Below are positions 19,350 through 28,956 of a stretch of 64,000 nt of DNA, piece by piece. Source of the stretch: Marispirochaeta sp. (GTDB lineage: Bacteria; Spirochaetota; Spirochaetia; JC444; Marispirochaetaceae); NCBI RefSeq assembly GCF_963668165.1, contig NZ_OY764213.1, positions 1 through 64,000 on the forward strand. The letters are read 5' to 3'. The notes under the pieces were generated by a model that was not told the DNA's origin, made no database searches, and saw only the letters and a list, made by a program, of their open reading frames with translations. The position numbers and the translations under genes are program-made. Position 1 is the stretch's first letter. The number at the start of each line of letters is the position of its first letter.

Positions 19350-19611
19350 ACTGTTCCTCCAATACAATGAGTAGAAAAACTATGACAAATTGGGTACGAT
19401 TTTCCTCATGGTACATCCGGCCGCGAAGCGGCTTTCTTGAACCTGCAATTGGAGCAGATGTGGCTACTGTCATGGTTTGTGCACCAGGCGAGAACGGGAA
19501 ACAATAGTTTTGAGTTTTTCCAGTGATTAAGAGGAGTTATACTGCAAGATAGTTGCGGCACAAACACATGCCAGCTTTACGCCACACAGCTCAATTGGAT
19601 GTTAAAAACAC

Positions 19612-19675
19612 TTTTCAATTGCAAGAAAATGGAGTATACTCTAAATATGAGAGTACAATTTAGGAGTATACTCTA
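19612..19675 (+). promoter_or_regulatory. putative promoter with two GAGTATACTC palindromes
   Basis: Two perfect copies of the 10-bp palindrome GAGTATACTC lie at 19632-19641 and 19664-19673, the second 2 bp before the start codon of the AAA ATPase gene. A weak -35 (TTTTCA, 19612-19617) and -10 (TATACT, 19635-19640) are 17 bp apart, and the -10 overlaps the first palindrome. This suggests an operator for repression, unusual for an integron cassette. Confidence 0.55.
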
Positions 19676-20887
19676 ATGTTATCAAATTTTATAGCTACCT
19701 ATCATAGGCTTCTGCAAAATACAAACTATAGACATCATAGGTATATTTACAAAGATTTCAATATTAATAATCGTCTTACAGGCTTGATTGGTCCACGCGG
19801 GACAGGAAAAACCACTCTGTTATTACAATATATAAAAGAGCAGATTAAGGATAAAGATGAGTGTATCTACGTATCAGTTGATCATATCTACTTCTCGAAA
19901 AATACAATTATTGATTTTATAAATGAGTTGTATGAGGATTACGGAGTAAGATATTTCTTCTTTGATGAAATACATAAATACTCTCAATGGAATCAGGAGT
20001 TAAAAAATGCTTATGATTCCTACCCAGATATAAAAATAGTATTTTCTGGTAGTTCGAGTATTGATCTGATAAAGGGTTCTTATGATCTTTCAAGGCGAGG
20101 CGTACTGTTTCGAATAGATGGAATGTCTTTTCGCGAGTATCTTCTGTTTAATAATATTTATGAAACAGAAGCATTTACCTTAGAAGATATTATGAACAAG
20201 CGAGGTGAGCTTGAAATAAAACTATCGTCAATAAAAAAAATAAAAGGATATTTTAAAGAATATCTAAAGGGGGGATATTATCCATTTTACCTTGAAGATA
20301 AAGCAACTTATCATCAAAAGATACTAAGAGTAATTGAAAAAGTAATATTTGAGGACATTTCAAATTTCTATAAATTGAAGACAGAAAATTTATCATATTT
20401 TAAGAGAATTATTTCATATCTCGCAACTATTTCACCAGGTGAGTTAAACATAAATAGTATTTCAAAAAATATTGGATTAGATAACAAAACAATACAAAAT
20501 TACTTAATGATATTATATGAAACTGGAATGATAGAATTACTAAATAAGAATAAATCCGGCAGTAGTTTATTAAAAAATACTGAGAAAATGTATCTGGATA
20601 ATCAGGACTTATATACCGCTATAATTGAGGAAATAGGATATGCGGCACAAATAGGGACAATAAGAGAGATATTTTTTATAAAAATGGTAAAAAACTCTAA
20701 CAACAAGATATATTATAATGAGGTCGGAGATTTTTCAGTTAATAATAAAATATTTGAGATTGGTGGAAAGAATAAAGATAAAAAGCAAATAAAAGGGAAA
20801 CTTGATAATGCTTTTTTAGTTAAAGATGACATTCTCTATGGCAGTAAAAAAGAGATTCCATTGTATTTATTTGGATTTCTCTATTAA
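19676..20887 (+). CDS. AAA ATPase of the AAA_14/DUF4143 type
   Basis: A 403-aa P-loop ATPase. Walker A is GPRGTGKTTLLLQY (about residues 40-53), Walker B is YFFFDEIHKYSQW, and sensor 1 is VFSGSSSIDL. A RRG-containing segment (LSRRGVLFRIDGMSFREYL) and a C-terminal DUF4143-like winged-helix/nuclease-fold region follow. Such ATPases are common accessory proteins of unknown role, sometimes in defence islands and toxin-antitoxin-like settings. It is the single gene of its cassette, preceded by twin palindromes. Confidence 0.82.
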   Translation: MLSNFIATYHRLLQNTNYRHHRYIYKDFNINNRLTGLIGPRGTGKTTLLLQYIKEQIKDKDECIYVSVDHIYFSKNTIIDFINELYEDYGVRYFFFDEIHKYSQWNQELKNAYDSYPDIKIVFSGSSSIDLIKGSYDLSRRGVLFRIDGMSFREYLLFNNIYETEAFTLEDIMNKRGELEIKLSSIKKIKGYFKEYLKGGYYPFYLEDKATYHQKILRVIEKVIFEDISNFYKLKTENLSYFKRIISYLATISPGELNINSISKNIGLDNKTIQNYLMILYETGMIELLNKNKSGSSLLKNTEKMYLDNQDLYTAIIEEIGYAAQIGTIREIFFIKMVKNSNNKIYYNEVGDFSVNNKIFEIGGKNKDKKQIKGKLDNAFLVKDDILYGSKKEIPLYLFGFLY

Positions 20888-20896
20888 TAAAAAGGT

Positions 20897-21031
20897 TTTT
20901 AACAACTACTTGGAGTTGTCCTGGCGGAGAAACTGGCAAATAGATTGTTGAATTGGAAAAGTGGAGTTAGAATGGTTAAAGAGAGTGAGCTATTGCATGA
21001 CAGCGCCAGGCAACTCAAGTGAACGTTATAT
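20897..21031 (+). other. attC site, complete
   Basis: R'' TTTTAAC (20897-20903) is the exact complement of GTTAAAA, the R' at 19601. L'' (ACTTGGAGTTG) pairs with L' (CAACTCAAGTG), flanked by CCTGGCG and CGCCAGG. R' GTTATAT is at 21025-21031. Length 135 bp. The core differs from the other type-1 sites. Confidence 0.85.
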
Positions 21032-21140
21032 AGACAAATTTCAGGCGTATTATAATGAGCCCAGGAAACGAGACAGCTTCTGGGGGTGCCTTTAAGGTGT
21101 AACTCTCGCCTTCCAGGGAGCAGAGAGGTATAGTAGTACC

Positions 21141-21443
21141 ATGAGGAAGAGCTACAACACCGCATTCAAATCGAAAGTGGCACTTGAGGCTATCAAGGAG
21201 CAGGAGACCATACAGCAGATTGCACTTAAATACGATGTGCATCCGAACCAGGTATCGCAGTGGAAAAAGCAGCTGCCGGACAATCTTCCTGCGACTTTCG
21301 AGCGTCCTAATAAGAAGCGAGAAGAGGAGCGCAGGCTTGAGCAGGAGCGCGACCAACTGCTGCGAACTGTTGGAGAACTGACAGTTGTGAACGAATTCCT
21401 CAAAAAAAAACACCGCGAGTATTACGGGAAAGATCCGGAATGA
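21141..21443 (+). CDS. IS3-family transposase OrfA (copy 2)
   Basis: Identical in protein sequence to the OrfA at 1903-2205: HTH plus coiled coil, 100 aa, overlapping the next frame by ATGA. Confidence 0.9.
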   Translation: MRKSYNTAFKSKVALEAIKEQETIQQIALKYDVHPNQVSQWKKQLPDNLPATFERPNKKREEERRLEQERDQLLRTVGELTVVNEFLKKKHREYYGKDPE

Positions 21444-22282
21444 TTGATCCGAACCATCCCGAGCTGAGCATAGCGCAGCAGTGTCGTACTCTTGAGGTCA
21501 CTCGGAGCTCCTACTACCGCAAAGGCCGAGATATGCGAACAGAGACGGATCTGGAGGATCTCACAGTCATTCTGGAGTATCACAAGAAGGTCCCCTTTTA
21601 CGGCTATCGCAAAGTATCACGAGTGCTGTTACCCGAGCATCCTCACCTGACCAGAAAACGAGTCAGGCGGCTGATGAAGCGTTTTGGACTGCGGGCATTA
21701 TATCCTGGGCCAAATCTGAGCAAGGCACGCAACGATCACAAGAAATATCCGTATTTGTTGCGCGGTAAGCAAATACGGCATCCCAATCAGGTTTGGGCCA
21801 GTGATATCACCTATATTGGTCTTCCGCAGGGGCACGTCTATCTGGTGGCTATAGTGGATCTGTACTCTCGTAAGGTCTTGAGCTGGCGGCTTTCGAATAG
21901 CATGGATCCGTCATTCTGTGTTGCCGCGCTGCAGGAGGCGATCGAGACCTATGGGGTCCCGGCGATCTTTAACACGGATCAGGGTAGCCAGTTCACAAGC
22001 AGGGCCTACCTGTCGGTGTTGGAAGAACACCAGGTGGAGATCAGCATGGACGGGGTTGGCCGCGCACTGGACAATGTGTATGTCGAACGACTGTGGCGCT
22101 CATTGAAATATGAGGATATCTACCTGCGGTCATATGAGAGCATGGTGGAATTACATCATGGGATTGAACACTACTTCACGTTCTACAACACCGAACGGCT
22201 ACACCAGTCGCTGGAGTACAGGACACCGGAAGAGATGCATCAATCATTCGCTACGGAGAACCCGCTGCCGTTGGCAGCGTAG
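21440..22282 (+). CDS. IS3-family transposase OrfB (copy 2)
   Basis: A 280-aa DDE transposase identical in protein sequence to 2202-3044. The one base difference seen, at 22054 (G versus C), is silent in a glycine codon. Confidence 0.92.
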   Translation: MIDPNHPELSIAQQCRTLEVTRSSYYRKGRDMRTETDLEDLTVILEYHKKVPFYGYRKVSRVLLPEHPHLTRKRVRRLMKRFGLRALYPGPNLSKARNDHKKYPYLLRGKQIRHPNQVWASDITYIGLPQGHVYLVAIVDLYSRKVLSWRLSNSMDPSFCVAALQEAIETYGVPAIFNTDQGSQFTSRAYLSVLEEHQVEISMDGVGRALDNVYVERLWRSLKYEDIYLRSYESMVELHHGIEHYFTFYNTERLHQSLEYRTPEEMHQSFATENPLPLAA

Positions 22283-22367
22283 AATAAAACAGGAGGGAGG
22301 AGTACACCTTAAACTTCCTATAAAACTGTCTTGACAATTGGGCGCAGTTCAGTATTGAGGAAACGCG

Positions 22368-22440
22368 ATGAGAGGTCAAGAAAGTTATCAAAAGATATAT
22401 GATTTCTTATTAGATCAATTTGAAAAAAAAGAATCATTTA
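22368..22440 (+). pseudogene. 5' fragment of an unknown cassette gene
   Basis: After IS3 copy 2 a frame opens at ATG 22368 (MRGQESYQKIYDFLLDQFEK) and is cut after about 25 codons by the left end of the IS1634-type element. The remainder is not found on the other side, where an intron fragment begins, so DNA was lost here. No function can be assigned. Confidence 0.5.
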
Positions 22441-22711
22441 CCCCGCATTCCGCACCTTAAGATACAGGAAAATACATTTTTTTCACAGCCGGACCCAATA
22501 GATCTACAATCAATTTCAGGTCATCATCCATGTTCATTGCCTGGTAGGTAACTTCTGTGCCATCCCGGTTCATAAACATCAAGACGCCTTCGAAGAGTTG
22601 AAATATCCATCTAAGAGTTGGTGTTCCAGTTGGGTTCCCAACCTGATCACTTATAGTTTTTTCACTTTTCTTAAGCATCTCCCGGATTTTCTTTTCTGCC
22701 AAAGAGTACAC

Positions 22712-24227
22712 TGATATGATGTGACCTTTGTCAAGGTTTTTTCTTTCTCTACACGATAAAACTCCCAAAATATTGAACGAAGAAAAGGATTGATAGACAG
22801 GAAATCAGTTTTCGGCATTTGACCATTCTGATATACGCATATTGGTTAATGCAGGCCAATGGTCCGCCTAAAGCCCTTTCTGTCTAAAAACGTGAATCAC
22901 CTCTTGGGTGTCAACATAGTGTCCTCGAAGATAGCTGGATCGTTGCCCGATTATCCTGTCTATCAATCCCTCTCATCTAAAACCCCTCTTATCGAAACAG
23001 TATTGGTTAGTTGATTCTATTGTTCATCATCCCCCAGATGAAGCAGGATAACTCTCTGGCAACAGCGACGGTCGCCTTGTTGTGATGCACACCGCGAGCA
23101 ACAAGATTATTGTACACTCTGTGCAATCTCCTGTTAGCCCTGTCAGCATACGCAATGACATCCGGATCATTTCCTTTCTGTCTCGCCAGGAGACGCTTTG
23201 ATTTCTTTCCATAGATATTGCTTCGCAGGGTTGATTTGGCTCCTTCGATAAGCAGGAGCCGTAAACGTTCATTCCCGGCCTTTGTGATACTCCCTCGCCG
23301 TTCTCTCTGACCACTGGAGTTCTCCTTGGGAACCAGGCCCAGAAACGAGGAGAACTGCTGTGAGTTTGCAAACCGGGAGAAGTCCCCAATCTCTGAAATA
23401 AACGATAATGCCGTATGCGTCTCTATTCCCCTGAAACAGCGAAGTCTCGATACCCGGTCTCGGTAGGCATCCAAGGCGGCCAACTCTTCGATCCGCTGAT
23501 TATAGCGGTCTACCTTTTCCTGTTGGTCGTGTACTTCCTGCAGATATTCAGTAAACGTTTCCTGGTCGACCTCATCATGAAACAGTTGCCCCTTCAGCCA
23601 TGTATAGTGGGCAATTGTCCAAGAATTTTTTCCCTCGGTGAAACATCGTCCATGACGCAGTAGAAAGGACAACAGGTTCTGTTTTGCTCGTCCTAGAGCC
23701 TTTTTCCGGGTATTTCTCAGCCGTGTATAATTTTTTACCGCTTCATCTTGTGGCGTCGGTATATGCACGGCACTGTAGGTCCCCCACGCCAAGTGTCTGG
23801 CCAGTTCTTCAGCATCTATCCTGTCTGTTTTTATGTGATTGCCTGGTGCTTTCGGCAACGTAGTCGGGGCCATAATCACACAGGGGATATCTGCTTTCGC
23901 CAAATCCCGGTAGAGTCCGTATCCGGTTGGACCTGCTTCATAACCGCAGAGTACTGTACACTCAGGATGTTCCTTTTGTAGTTTTCGTACATATTTGATC
24001 ACCAGAGAGCTCTTGCTGGCGATTCTGGTTTGCCCGAAACTCTTCTGGGCTGAAAAGTTGAATGAACACAGCGAGTAAGTATCTTTGTGGACATCGATTC
24101 CAATGTGCGTTACAGTATTCATCTAGTGACCTCCATTTGCATGCGGTAGCCGCATACGTTGATTTTGTTATTCCCAGTATGCCCGGTGAATCCACGATTT
24201 GCAAACTGGGGGTCACTTCATATTGTC
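22712..24227 (-). mobile_element. IS1111-type (IS110 family) element
   Basis: The borders come from the rejoined IS1634 frame (TCC CTT TTA then GTG TAC TCT). The transposase is on the minus strand with a short 5' leader (about 105 bp) and a long 3' non-coding part (22712-23006). That is the IS1111-subgroup layout, where the guide RNA is encoded downstream of the gene. The 3' region may hold it, but I assigned no loops. Confidence 0.75.
23007..24122 (-). CDS. IS110/IS1111-family transposase
   Basis: A 371-aa DEDD recombinase. Motifs in order: HIGIDVHKDTYSLCS, CGYEAGPTGYGLYRDL, IKTDRIDAEELARHL, then the Tnp20 half with CFRGIETHTALSFISEIGD, FSSFLGLVPKENSSG and RRGSITKAGNERLRLLLIEGA. The frame is complete with start ATG 24122. 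Confidence 0.9.
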   Translation of the reverse strand: MNTVTHIGIDVHKDTYSLCSFNFSAQKSFGQTRIASKSSLVIKYVRKLQKEHPECTVLCGYEAGPTGYGLYRDLAKADIPCVIMAPTTLPKAPGNHIKTDRIDAEELARHLAWGTYSAVHIPTPQDEAVKNYTRLRNTRKKALGRAKQNLLSFLLRHGRCFTEGKNSWTIAHYTWLKGQLFHDEVDQETFTEYLQEVHDQQEKVDRYNQRIEELAALDAYRDRVSRLRCFRGIETHTALSFISEIGDFSRFANSQQFSSFLGLVPKENSSGQRERRGSITKAGNERLRLLLIEGAKSTLRSNIYGKKSKRLLARQKGNDPDVIAYADRANRRLHRVYNNLVARGVHHNKATVAVARELSCFIWGMMNNRIN

Positions 24228-24295
24228 TAAAAGGGATAAGCCCATGACCATAATAAGTGCCATAATCCGTCTTTCAGATTTCAGGTACAGACTCT

Positions 24296-24339
24296 CTGCA
24301 AAGAATAATGGATCTTTCTGCAAAGAATAATGGATCTTT
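24296..24339. repeat. 22-bp tandem duplication in IS1634 transposase
   Basis: The unit CTGCAAAGAATAATGGATCT plus TT occurs twice in tandem, at 24296-24317 and 24318-24339. Since 22 is not a multiple of three it shifts the transposase frame right after LKDPLFFA. Confidence 0.9.
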
Positions 24340-25733
24340 CAGAAACCGGAATCCACGTTCAACGCTTATTCCCTGTGCTTTGTAGACAGACAGTAAGGAG
24401 TCTGTATCAAGTACTTTTGAATCGAGTTCATTGGTTGCGATAATGAAATAACCTTTTCGACTCTGCTGCCTACCGACAGCATCAGGATTTATCACAATGC
24501 TGCCCTGCAAATAGTATTCACAGCCGGTTTCTTCGGTTGTGCTGGCCGGACGACCGCGTTTACCGTATTTCTTTTTTTCTTTCACAGTGTATTCCAGCTT
24601 GTGATATCTTAGCTGCTTTTCAAACTTCTTAGCCGCATCACGAGCATCGGCCTCACATTTGAATGCATTATTCGATATATGCCAGAATTCTTTCTCTTGC
24701 TTTTTAAGTTCTTTGTTGACATTGCGCGCCAGCGTTTCGTACTGTTTTTCATATGCTTTCTCTGAAAATACAATAAGCCAACGCTGGGCAATATTTCCAT
24801 ACTCTGTAAGGATTTCTTTATATGAATATCCCGGTGATTCTTTTGAGGCAGTTAGTTCACTGAAATCTGTTTCCTTGATCGTTTCTTTTGATAGCTTTAA
24901 AGATTCCGGTACTCTGGTAACCCACTTTGTCTGTGAACGCTCGGCTAAATTGTTCCTTGAATAGAGTGCACTATCTGCAACAAAATAGGGAAGCTCTTTT
25001 TTGTTGAGCTGTTTTCGAAATGCCTTTATGGATTCGCTGAAGCTTTTTTTGTCGCTTGAGTTCCCGCTGAGAACTTCAAGAAAAACAGGCAGGGTACTCC
25101 TGAATCCGCACATCATCGAAACAACTACTTGATTCAGATCGGGATTACTGTCTTTCGAATACCCTTTGGTTATATGAACTGGCTGCTGGTCAATATCACC
25201 AGGAGCGTGTTTAAACTCTCCCTCAAATGAGAACGTAGTCGTATCGAGGTGAACAAACTTATGGTTTATGCCAGCACGCCGAAGTGCTTCTGAACTAACC
25301 TTGTAAAATAATTCGGTGACCCCGTATTCATACAATGCATCAAGTGCTGTACCAAGGCAATCATCATGAAGATCGGTAGCGGTTATGCCTTCCCCCAACA
25401 ACAAATCGACCGGCTTTGAATCATAGAAACGGGGAGTAAGGTAGAGCGCTTTTTTCGAAAAGCCAGTCGCGTTAAGAATCAGTGCTTTTACAGCCTTTCC
25501 AACACTGATCTTCCTGCCTTCTTTTCCGATGAGTTTATCTATCGTTTCAGGTATTCCTGATTCTTCACAGATACCGGCAACTACACCTAATTGTTGTAGT
25601 ATTTTCCCTTCCATTTTAGACATAATACCCCTCCGATCATTATGGTAACCTAAGAGAGAAGGTATTAATACTAGACGTTCGTAAAGTATTACGGCTTAAT
25701 TAAATACGATTTTTCCTTTAGGTACTGCGGAAA

Positions 25734-26867
25734 GTGGGAAGAATCTACATCGAGAAGAAAAGCAGTAAAAAGAAACGCCCCTTAAGCATTCCCTGCATGA
25801 GCGACCGAGCGGTTCAGGCATTGTATGCACTAATTCTGGAACCGGTCTCTGAAACAACAGGAGATTTACATTCATACGGATTTCGGAAATTCAGATCTAC
25901 AAAAGATGCCTGTTCGTACATAAAACTATGTTTGCAACAAAAAACCTCAGCAAGATGGATTCTCGAATCAGACATAAAAGGATGCTTTGATAACATTGAT
26001 CACAATTGGTTGATGGAACACATACCACTAGATAAAAGAATACTTAACGAATTTCTGAAAGCAGAATACAAGGAAAAGAAAGAATTATTCCCTACAACAG
26101 CTGGAGTTCCGCAAGGTGGAATTATCAGTCCGATTTTGGCAAACATGACACTCGATGGTCTAGAAGATTACATTCAAAATAAGTACTGGAAAAGTAAGAC
26201 CGGATGTATAAACCGACAACACAACAACCACAAAGTAAACCTGATAAGGTATGCAGATGACCTGATTATTACAGCAGACACGCAGGAAACTGCTAAAGAC
26301 TTGAAACGAATGCTGTCTGATTTCCTGAGAATCAGAGGACTTGAATTGTCAGAAAAAAAGACCAAAATCACAGAAGTAACAGCGGGATTTGATTTTTTGG
26401 GGTGGAATTTCAGAAAATACAACAACAGTCTTAAAGTACAACCTTCTGCCGAATCAATTAAAGCCATTAAGACAAAAATTGGAATAACGATAAGAATGAT
26501 GTCAGCATGTCCACAGGAAGCAGTAATAGGAACCCTTAACCCTATTATTAGGGGATGGGGAAACTATCATGATGCTGTCTCATCGTGGCGCAGTTTTAGA
26601 AAGGTCGACAGGTATATATTTTATGCATTGTGGCAATGGGCAAAAAGAAGGCATCCAATGAAATCAGCAAAGTGGGTTAAGGCTCGATACTGGGTTCGAA
26701 TAAGAAACAGAGACTGGATATTTAGTACAGGGAAATACAATCTGACAAGCATCAGCAGTATTAAATATAAATCACACAAACTCATTAAGGTAAATAAGAA
26801 TTGCTTTCTCCCCGAAGACATGAAATACTTTATCAATCAGGGAAGGGGTGCTCTGCAGCTGCCCTGA
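25734..26867 (+). pseudogene. group II intron reverse transcriptase/maturase, 5' truncated
   Basis: A 377-aa open frame lacks the first RT motifs. It begins within the KKRPLSIPCMSDRAVQALY block next to the IS1634 end. Later motifs are intact: ESDIKGCFDNIDHNWLM, TAGVPQGGIISPILANM, the catalytic LIRYADDLII, FDFLGWNF and the maturase X region RGWGNYHDAV. The GTG at 25734 lies at the IS junction and need not be a real start. Its class differs from both introns at 10.7-14.5 kb. Confidence 0.82.
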
Positions 26868-26962
26868 CAAAAGGGTTAAGATCGCTTGAGCCGTATGATG
26901 GGAAACTATCACGTACGGTTCTTAGGGGAGAGGGAGCTCGTGAGGGCTTCTTCTTACCCGAC
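25739..26962 (+). mobile_element. 3' fragment of a group II intron
   Basis: It retains most of the RT gene, domain V and a domain VI stem, and ends near ...TTACCCGAC at 26962. The 5' ribozyme part is lost at the IS1634 border, so it cannot splice. Confidence 0.78.
26888..26921 (+). ncRNA. group II intron domain V (truncated intron)
   Basis: A canonical 34-nt domain V: GAGCCGTATGATGG, GAAA tetraloop, then CTATCACGTACGGTTC. It lies 20 nt after the RT stop codon. Confidence 0.9.
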
Positions 26963-26990
26963 TACAATATTTTATACAAGGAGACACATT

Positions 26991-28133
26991 TTGAAAACAA
27001 CAAGAGCTTATTATATTGACTGGTTACGAATTATTATTGTTGCATTATTAATTCCCCATCATACTGCAATAACATTCTCACATCTCGGTGATGCGTATGT
27101 TTATCTGCCTATAAAAGATAATGCACTCTATTTCTTTATCCAATCAACGTTTTTAAATCTATGGTTTATGCGAATGTTGTTTTTCATTTCTGGGATATCA
27201 ACTTTTTATGCATTACGAAAAAGAACGAACAAAGAGTATTTTATTGAACGATGTAAAAAATTGCTTTTACCAACTGTGTTTGCCTTGATATTTGTTTGTC
27301 CAGCTATGGGATATTTCAAAGCCATAACATTGAATAATTTCCATGGTTCTTTATTAACATTTTATCCAGTCTTTTTTAAGAATATAGTTCTTTATCTGGG
27401 ATGGGCTCATTTCTGGTTTCTAGTATATTTATTTGTCTTTTCTATAATCTTTCTATTTATACGAAGGATTGTAAAGAGTATTGATACTACAGCCGAGAAA
27501 ATTGGTGTTTATTTATCCCAAAACAACAGAATCATAATTCCAATATTGCTCTTTATCTTTTTTGAGACCTTGTTCCGTCCCTTTTATCCTGGGTTTCAAA
27601 CCCTTGTTAATGATTGGGCAAATTTTGCCGTGTATCTTTCATTTTTCTTTTTTGGATATATAATTGGAAGCAAACAAGATTTGATTGATGTTATTGTTTC
27701 AAAAATACGTTTATTTGCAATTATTGCAAGCATATCAACTATATCGTTTATTTTTCTAAAATACGCACAGGATAATATCTCCCTATTTAGCAGCTATTAC
27801 AATGATATGACCTATACCTACAAATTATGTTTAGCATTCATTCAAGGTATTGCAGAATACTCTTTGGTGTTATTTATTTTTGGTGTAGCAAAATTATATC
27901 TCAATAGAGATAATAAAATATATAGATACTTATCGAAAACATCGTTTACATTATATATATTTCATTTTCTGATAATTAATATGACTATGTATTTCATGAT
28001 TATACTTTCCTGGAATCATTTTATTATATTTATTCTATCAATCTTTCTCGTTTATTCGCTGTTCTTTATCCTATACGAAACATTACTAAAACGGATTCCT
28101 CCTTTAAGATACATATGCGGGATACAAAAATGA
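26991..28133 (+). CDS. membrane acyltransferase (acyltransferase-3 / OafA-YrhL type)
   Basis: A 380-aa integral membrane protein. The TTG start at 26991 is chosen because AAGGAG lies 8 nt upstream and the product begins with the family's typical MKTTRAYYIDWLRIIIVALLI. The His in LIPHHTAITFSH and the Arg in LWFMRMLFFISG fit the conserved region of acyltransferase-3 proteins. About ten hydrophobic segments follow. Such enzymes acylate extracytoplasmic sugars or polymers. The acceptor here is unknown. Confidence 0.82.
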   Translation: MKTTRAYYIDWLRIIIVALLIPHHTAITFSHLGDAYVYLPIKDNALYFFIQSTFLNLWFMRMLFFISGISTFYALRKRTNKEYFIERCKKLLLPTVFALIFVCPAMGYFKAITLNNFHGSLLTFYPVFFKNIVLYLGWAHFWFLVYLFVFSIIFLFIRRIVKSIDTTAEKIGVYLSQNNRIIIPILLFIFFETLFRPFYPGFQTLVNDWANFAVYLSFFFFGYIIGSKQDLIDVIVSKIRLFAIIASISTISFIFLKYAQDNISLFSSYYNDMTYTYKLCLAFIQGIAEYSLVLFIFGVAKLYLNRDNKIYRYLSKTSFTLYIFHFLIINMTMYFMIILSWNHFIIFILSIFLVYSLFFILYETLLKRIPPLRYICGIQK

Positions 28134-28148
28134 GATCTATTGTAATAC

Positions 28149-28243
28149 GCCTAACAAGGAATATGAGATTCCGCCTTTGGCTCCATCCAAATTGCCTTTG
28201 GTCGCAAGCACCCGACGGCAACTTCTCATATTCCTGGAACGAT
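28149..28243 (+). other. attC site (GCCTAAC type), degenerate R'
   Basis: R'' GCCTAAC (28149-28155) is followed by AAGGAATATGAG, which pairs with CTCATATTCCT near 28226. After GGAAC the expected GTT is missing (GATAGAC). It closes the acyltransferase cassette. Confidence 0.65.
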
Positions 28244-28281
28244 AGACAAAATATGAAATTAAAATTTATTGGAGACGAATA

Positions 28282-28743
28282 ATGAATTACAATGACTTAA
28301 CAGCACCATGTGGGATACCTTGTTTTGAATGTGTATCATTTAAAGCAACATCAAATCCTAACATTCAAGCAGAATTGTCAAAAAGAACTGGTATCTCTTT
28401 AGAAGATGCCAAATGTAATGGATGTAGGGAAAATCATGGGAAATGTTTTCTATTCAAGAAAAATAATATATTACCTCAAGGTGATTGTATGTTGTTTGCA
28501 GATGATGAAGGTCATTGCAAAATATATAATTGTACACAGAAGAAAGGTATACATAATTGTAGTGAGTGCTCAAAATTTCCCTGCGAGAATTTACATCCTA
28601 TAGCAGATAAGGCAAATGTTGCCCCACAAAATCTTAAAGTTTATAATTTATGTATGATTAAAAAAAATGGTGTAGAAAGATGGGCTAAAAACCATGCAAA
28701 CGGTAGTTGGAATATTTATTTTAACCAGAAATTTGGATCGTAA
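28282..28743 (+). CDS. DUF3795-type cysteine-rich protein
   Basis: A 153-aa protein with paired cysteines typical of DUF3795: APCGIPCFECVSF at the start, CNGCRENHGKC near residue 48, and CTQKKGIHNCSECSKFPC near 84. The pattern suggests metal (probably zinc) binding, but the function of the family is unknown. It is the single gene of its cassette, with a GGAG ribosome site upstream. Confidence 0.8.
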   Translation: MNYNDLTAPCGIPCFECVSFKATSNPNIQAELSKRTGISLEDAKCNGCRENHGKCFLFKKNNILPQGDCMLFADDEGHCKIYNCTQKKGIHNCSECSKFPCENLHPIADKANVAPQNLKVYNLCMIKKNGVERWAKNHANGSWNIYFNQKFGS

Positions 28744-28759
28744 CATAATTCCATACTTC

Positions 28760-28849
28760 GCCTAACAGCAAATATATGCGGCGCCTTCGGCTTGGGCTGC
28801 GCCACATTTTTGCTACGCAAAAACGTCATATATTTGCGGAACGTTATCG
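28760..28849 (+). other. attC site (GCCTAAC type), complete
   Basis: R'' GCCTAAC (28760-28766), L'' AGCAAATATATG pairing with CATATATTTGC, GGAAC, then R' GTTATCG (28843-28849). Length 90 bp. It is markedly shorter than the type-1 sites and has a different arm sequence. Confidence 0.82.
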
Positions 28850-28956
28850 GAAATGCTACACAAGAAGGAGATAAAATGATGAAATCATGAACTGCGCCCA
28901 ATTGTCAAGACAGTTTTATAGGAAGTTTAAGGTGTACTCCTCCCTCCTGTTTTATT

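Larger units (their letters stand above)
17700..19439 (-). mobile_element. IS91-like element, copy 1 (internally deleted)
   Basis: A 1,740-bp element. The left (ori-like) end has a hairpin, GGATTGAGTCGACC at 17705-17718 with GGTCGATTCAATCC at 17724-17737. The right (ter-like) end has a short hairpin GCCGC-GAA-GCGGC at 19420-19432. It carries remnants of a tyrosine recombinase and a Y2 HUH transposase on the minus strand. It sits directly after the AAC of an attC R'' box. Copy 2 at 39554-41293 has the same length and the same internal deletions, so a deleted, non-autonomous form seems to have spread. Confidence 0.82.
17693..19607 (+). other. attC site (type 1) split by IS91-like copy 1
   Basis: R'' AGATAAC (17693-17699) is the exact complement of GTTATCT, the R' at 14583. 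The remaining parts lie beyond the IS91-like insertion: L'' TGCAATTGGAGC after AAC at 19440-19442, L' GCTCAATTGGAT, and R' GTTAAAA at 19601-19607. Without the insertion this is an ordinary type-1 site like the others. Confidence 0.8.
21051..22351 (+). mobile_element. IS3-family element, copy 2
   Basis: A 1,301-bp copy of the element at 1813, with the same ends, flanked by GTAT (21047-21050 and 22352-22355). It lies just after the start of a cassette, so the gene of that cassette is displaced to 22352 onward. Confidence 0.92.
22457..25623 (-). pseudogene. IS1634-family transposase, disrupted
   Basis: The N-terminal 430 residues are intact from ATG 25623 (DDE-type core: VHLDTTTFSF, YFVADSALYS). 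At 24296-24339 a 22-bp tandem duplication shifts the frame. In the correct frame the sequence continues FFAESLYLKSERRIMALIMV and is then cut by the IS1111-type element. It resumes as VYSLAEKKIREML and NPTGTPTLRWIFQLFEGV up to 22457. Removing both changes would restore a normal IS1634 transposase. Confidence 0.82.
22441..25738 (-). mobile_element. IS1634-type element (IS4 superfamily) interrupted by an IS1111-type element
   Basis: The left end reads CCCCGCATTCCGCACC and the right end, reversed, CCCACTTTCCGCAGTACC, giving imperfect inverted ends. The transposase is on the minus strand. An IS1111-type element occupies 22712-24227. The two flanks belong to different genes (a cassette gene and a group II intron), so a deletion or rearrangement accompanied or followed insertion. 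Confidence 0.75.

Noticed and set aside
19361..19388. Promoter TTGTCA-16-TGTATT for the IS91-associated recombinase (minus strand)
   Set aside because: The -10 lies directly upstream of the ribosome site, so the transcript would start past it.
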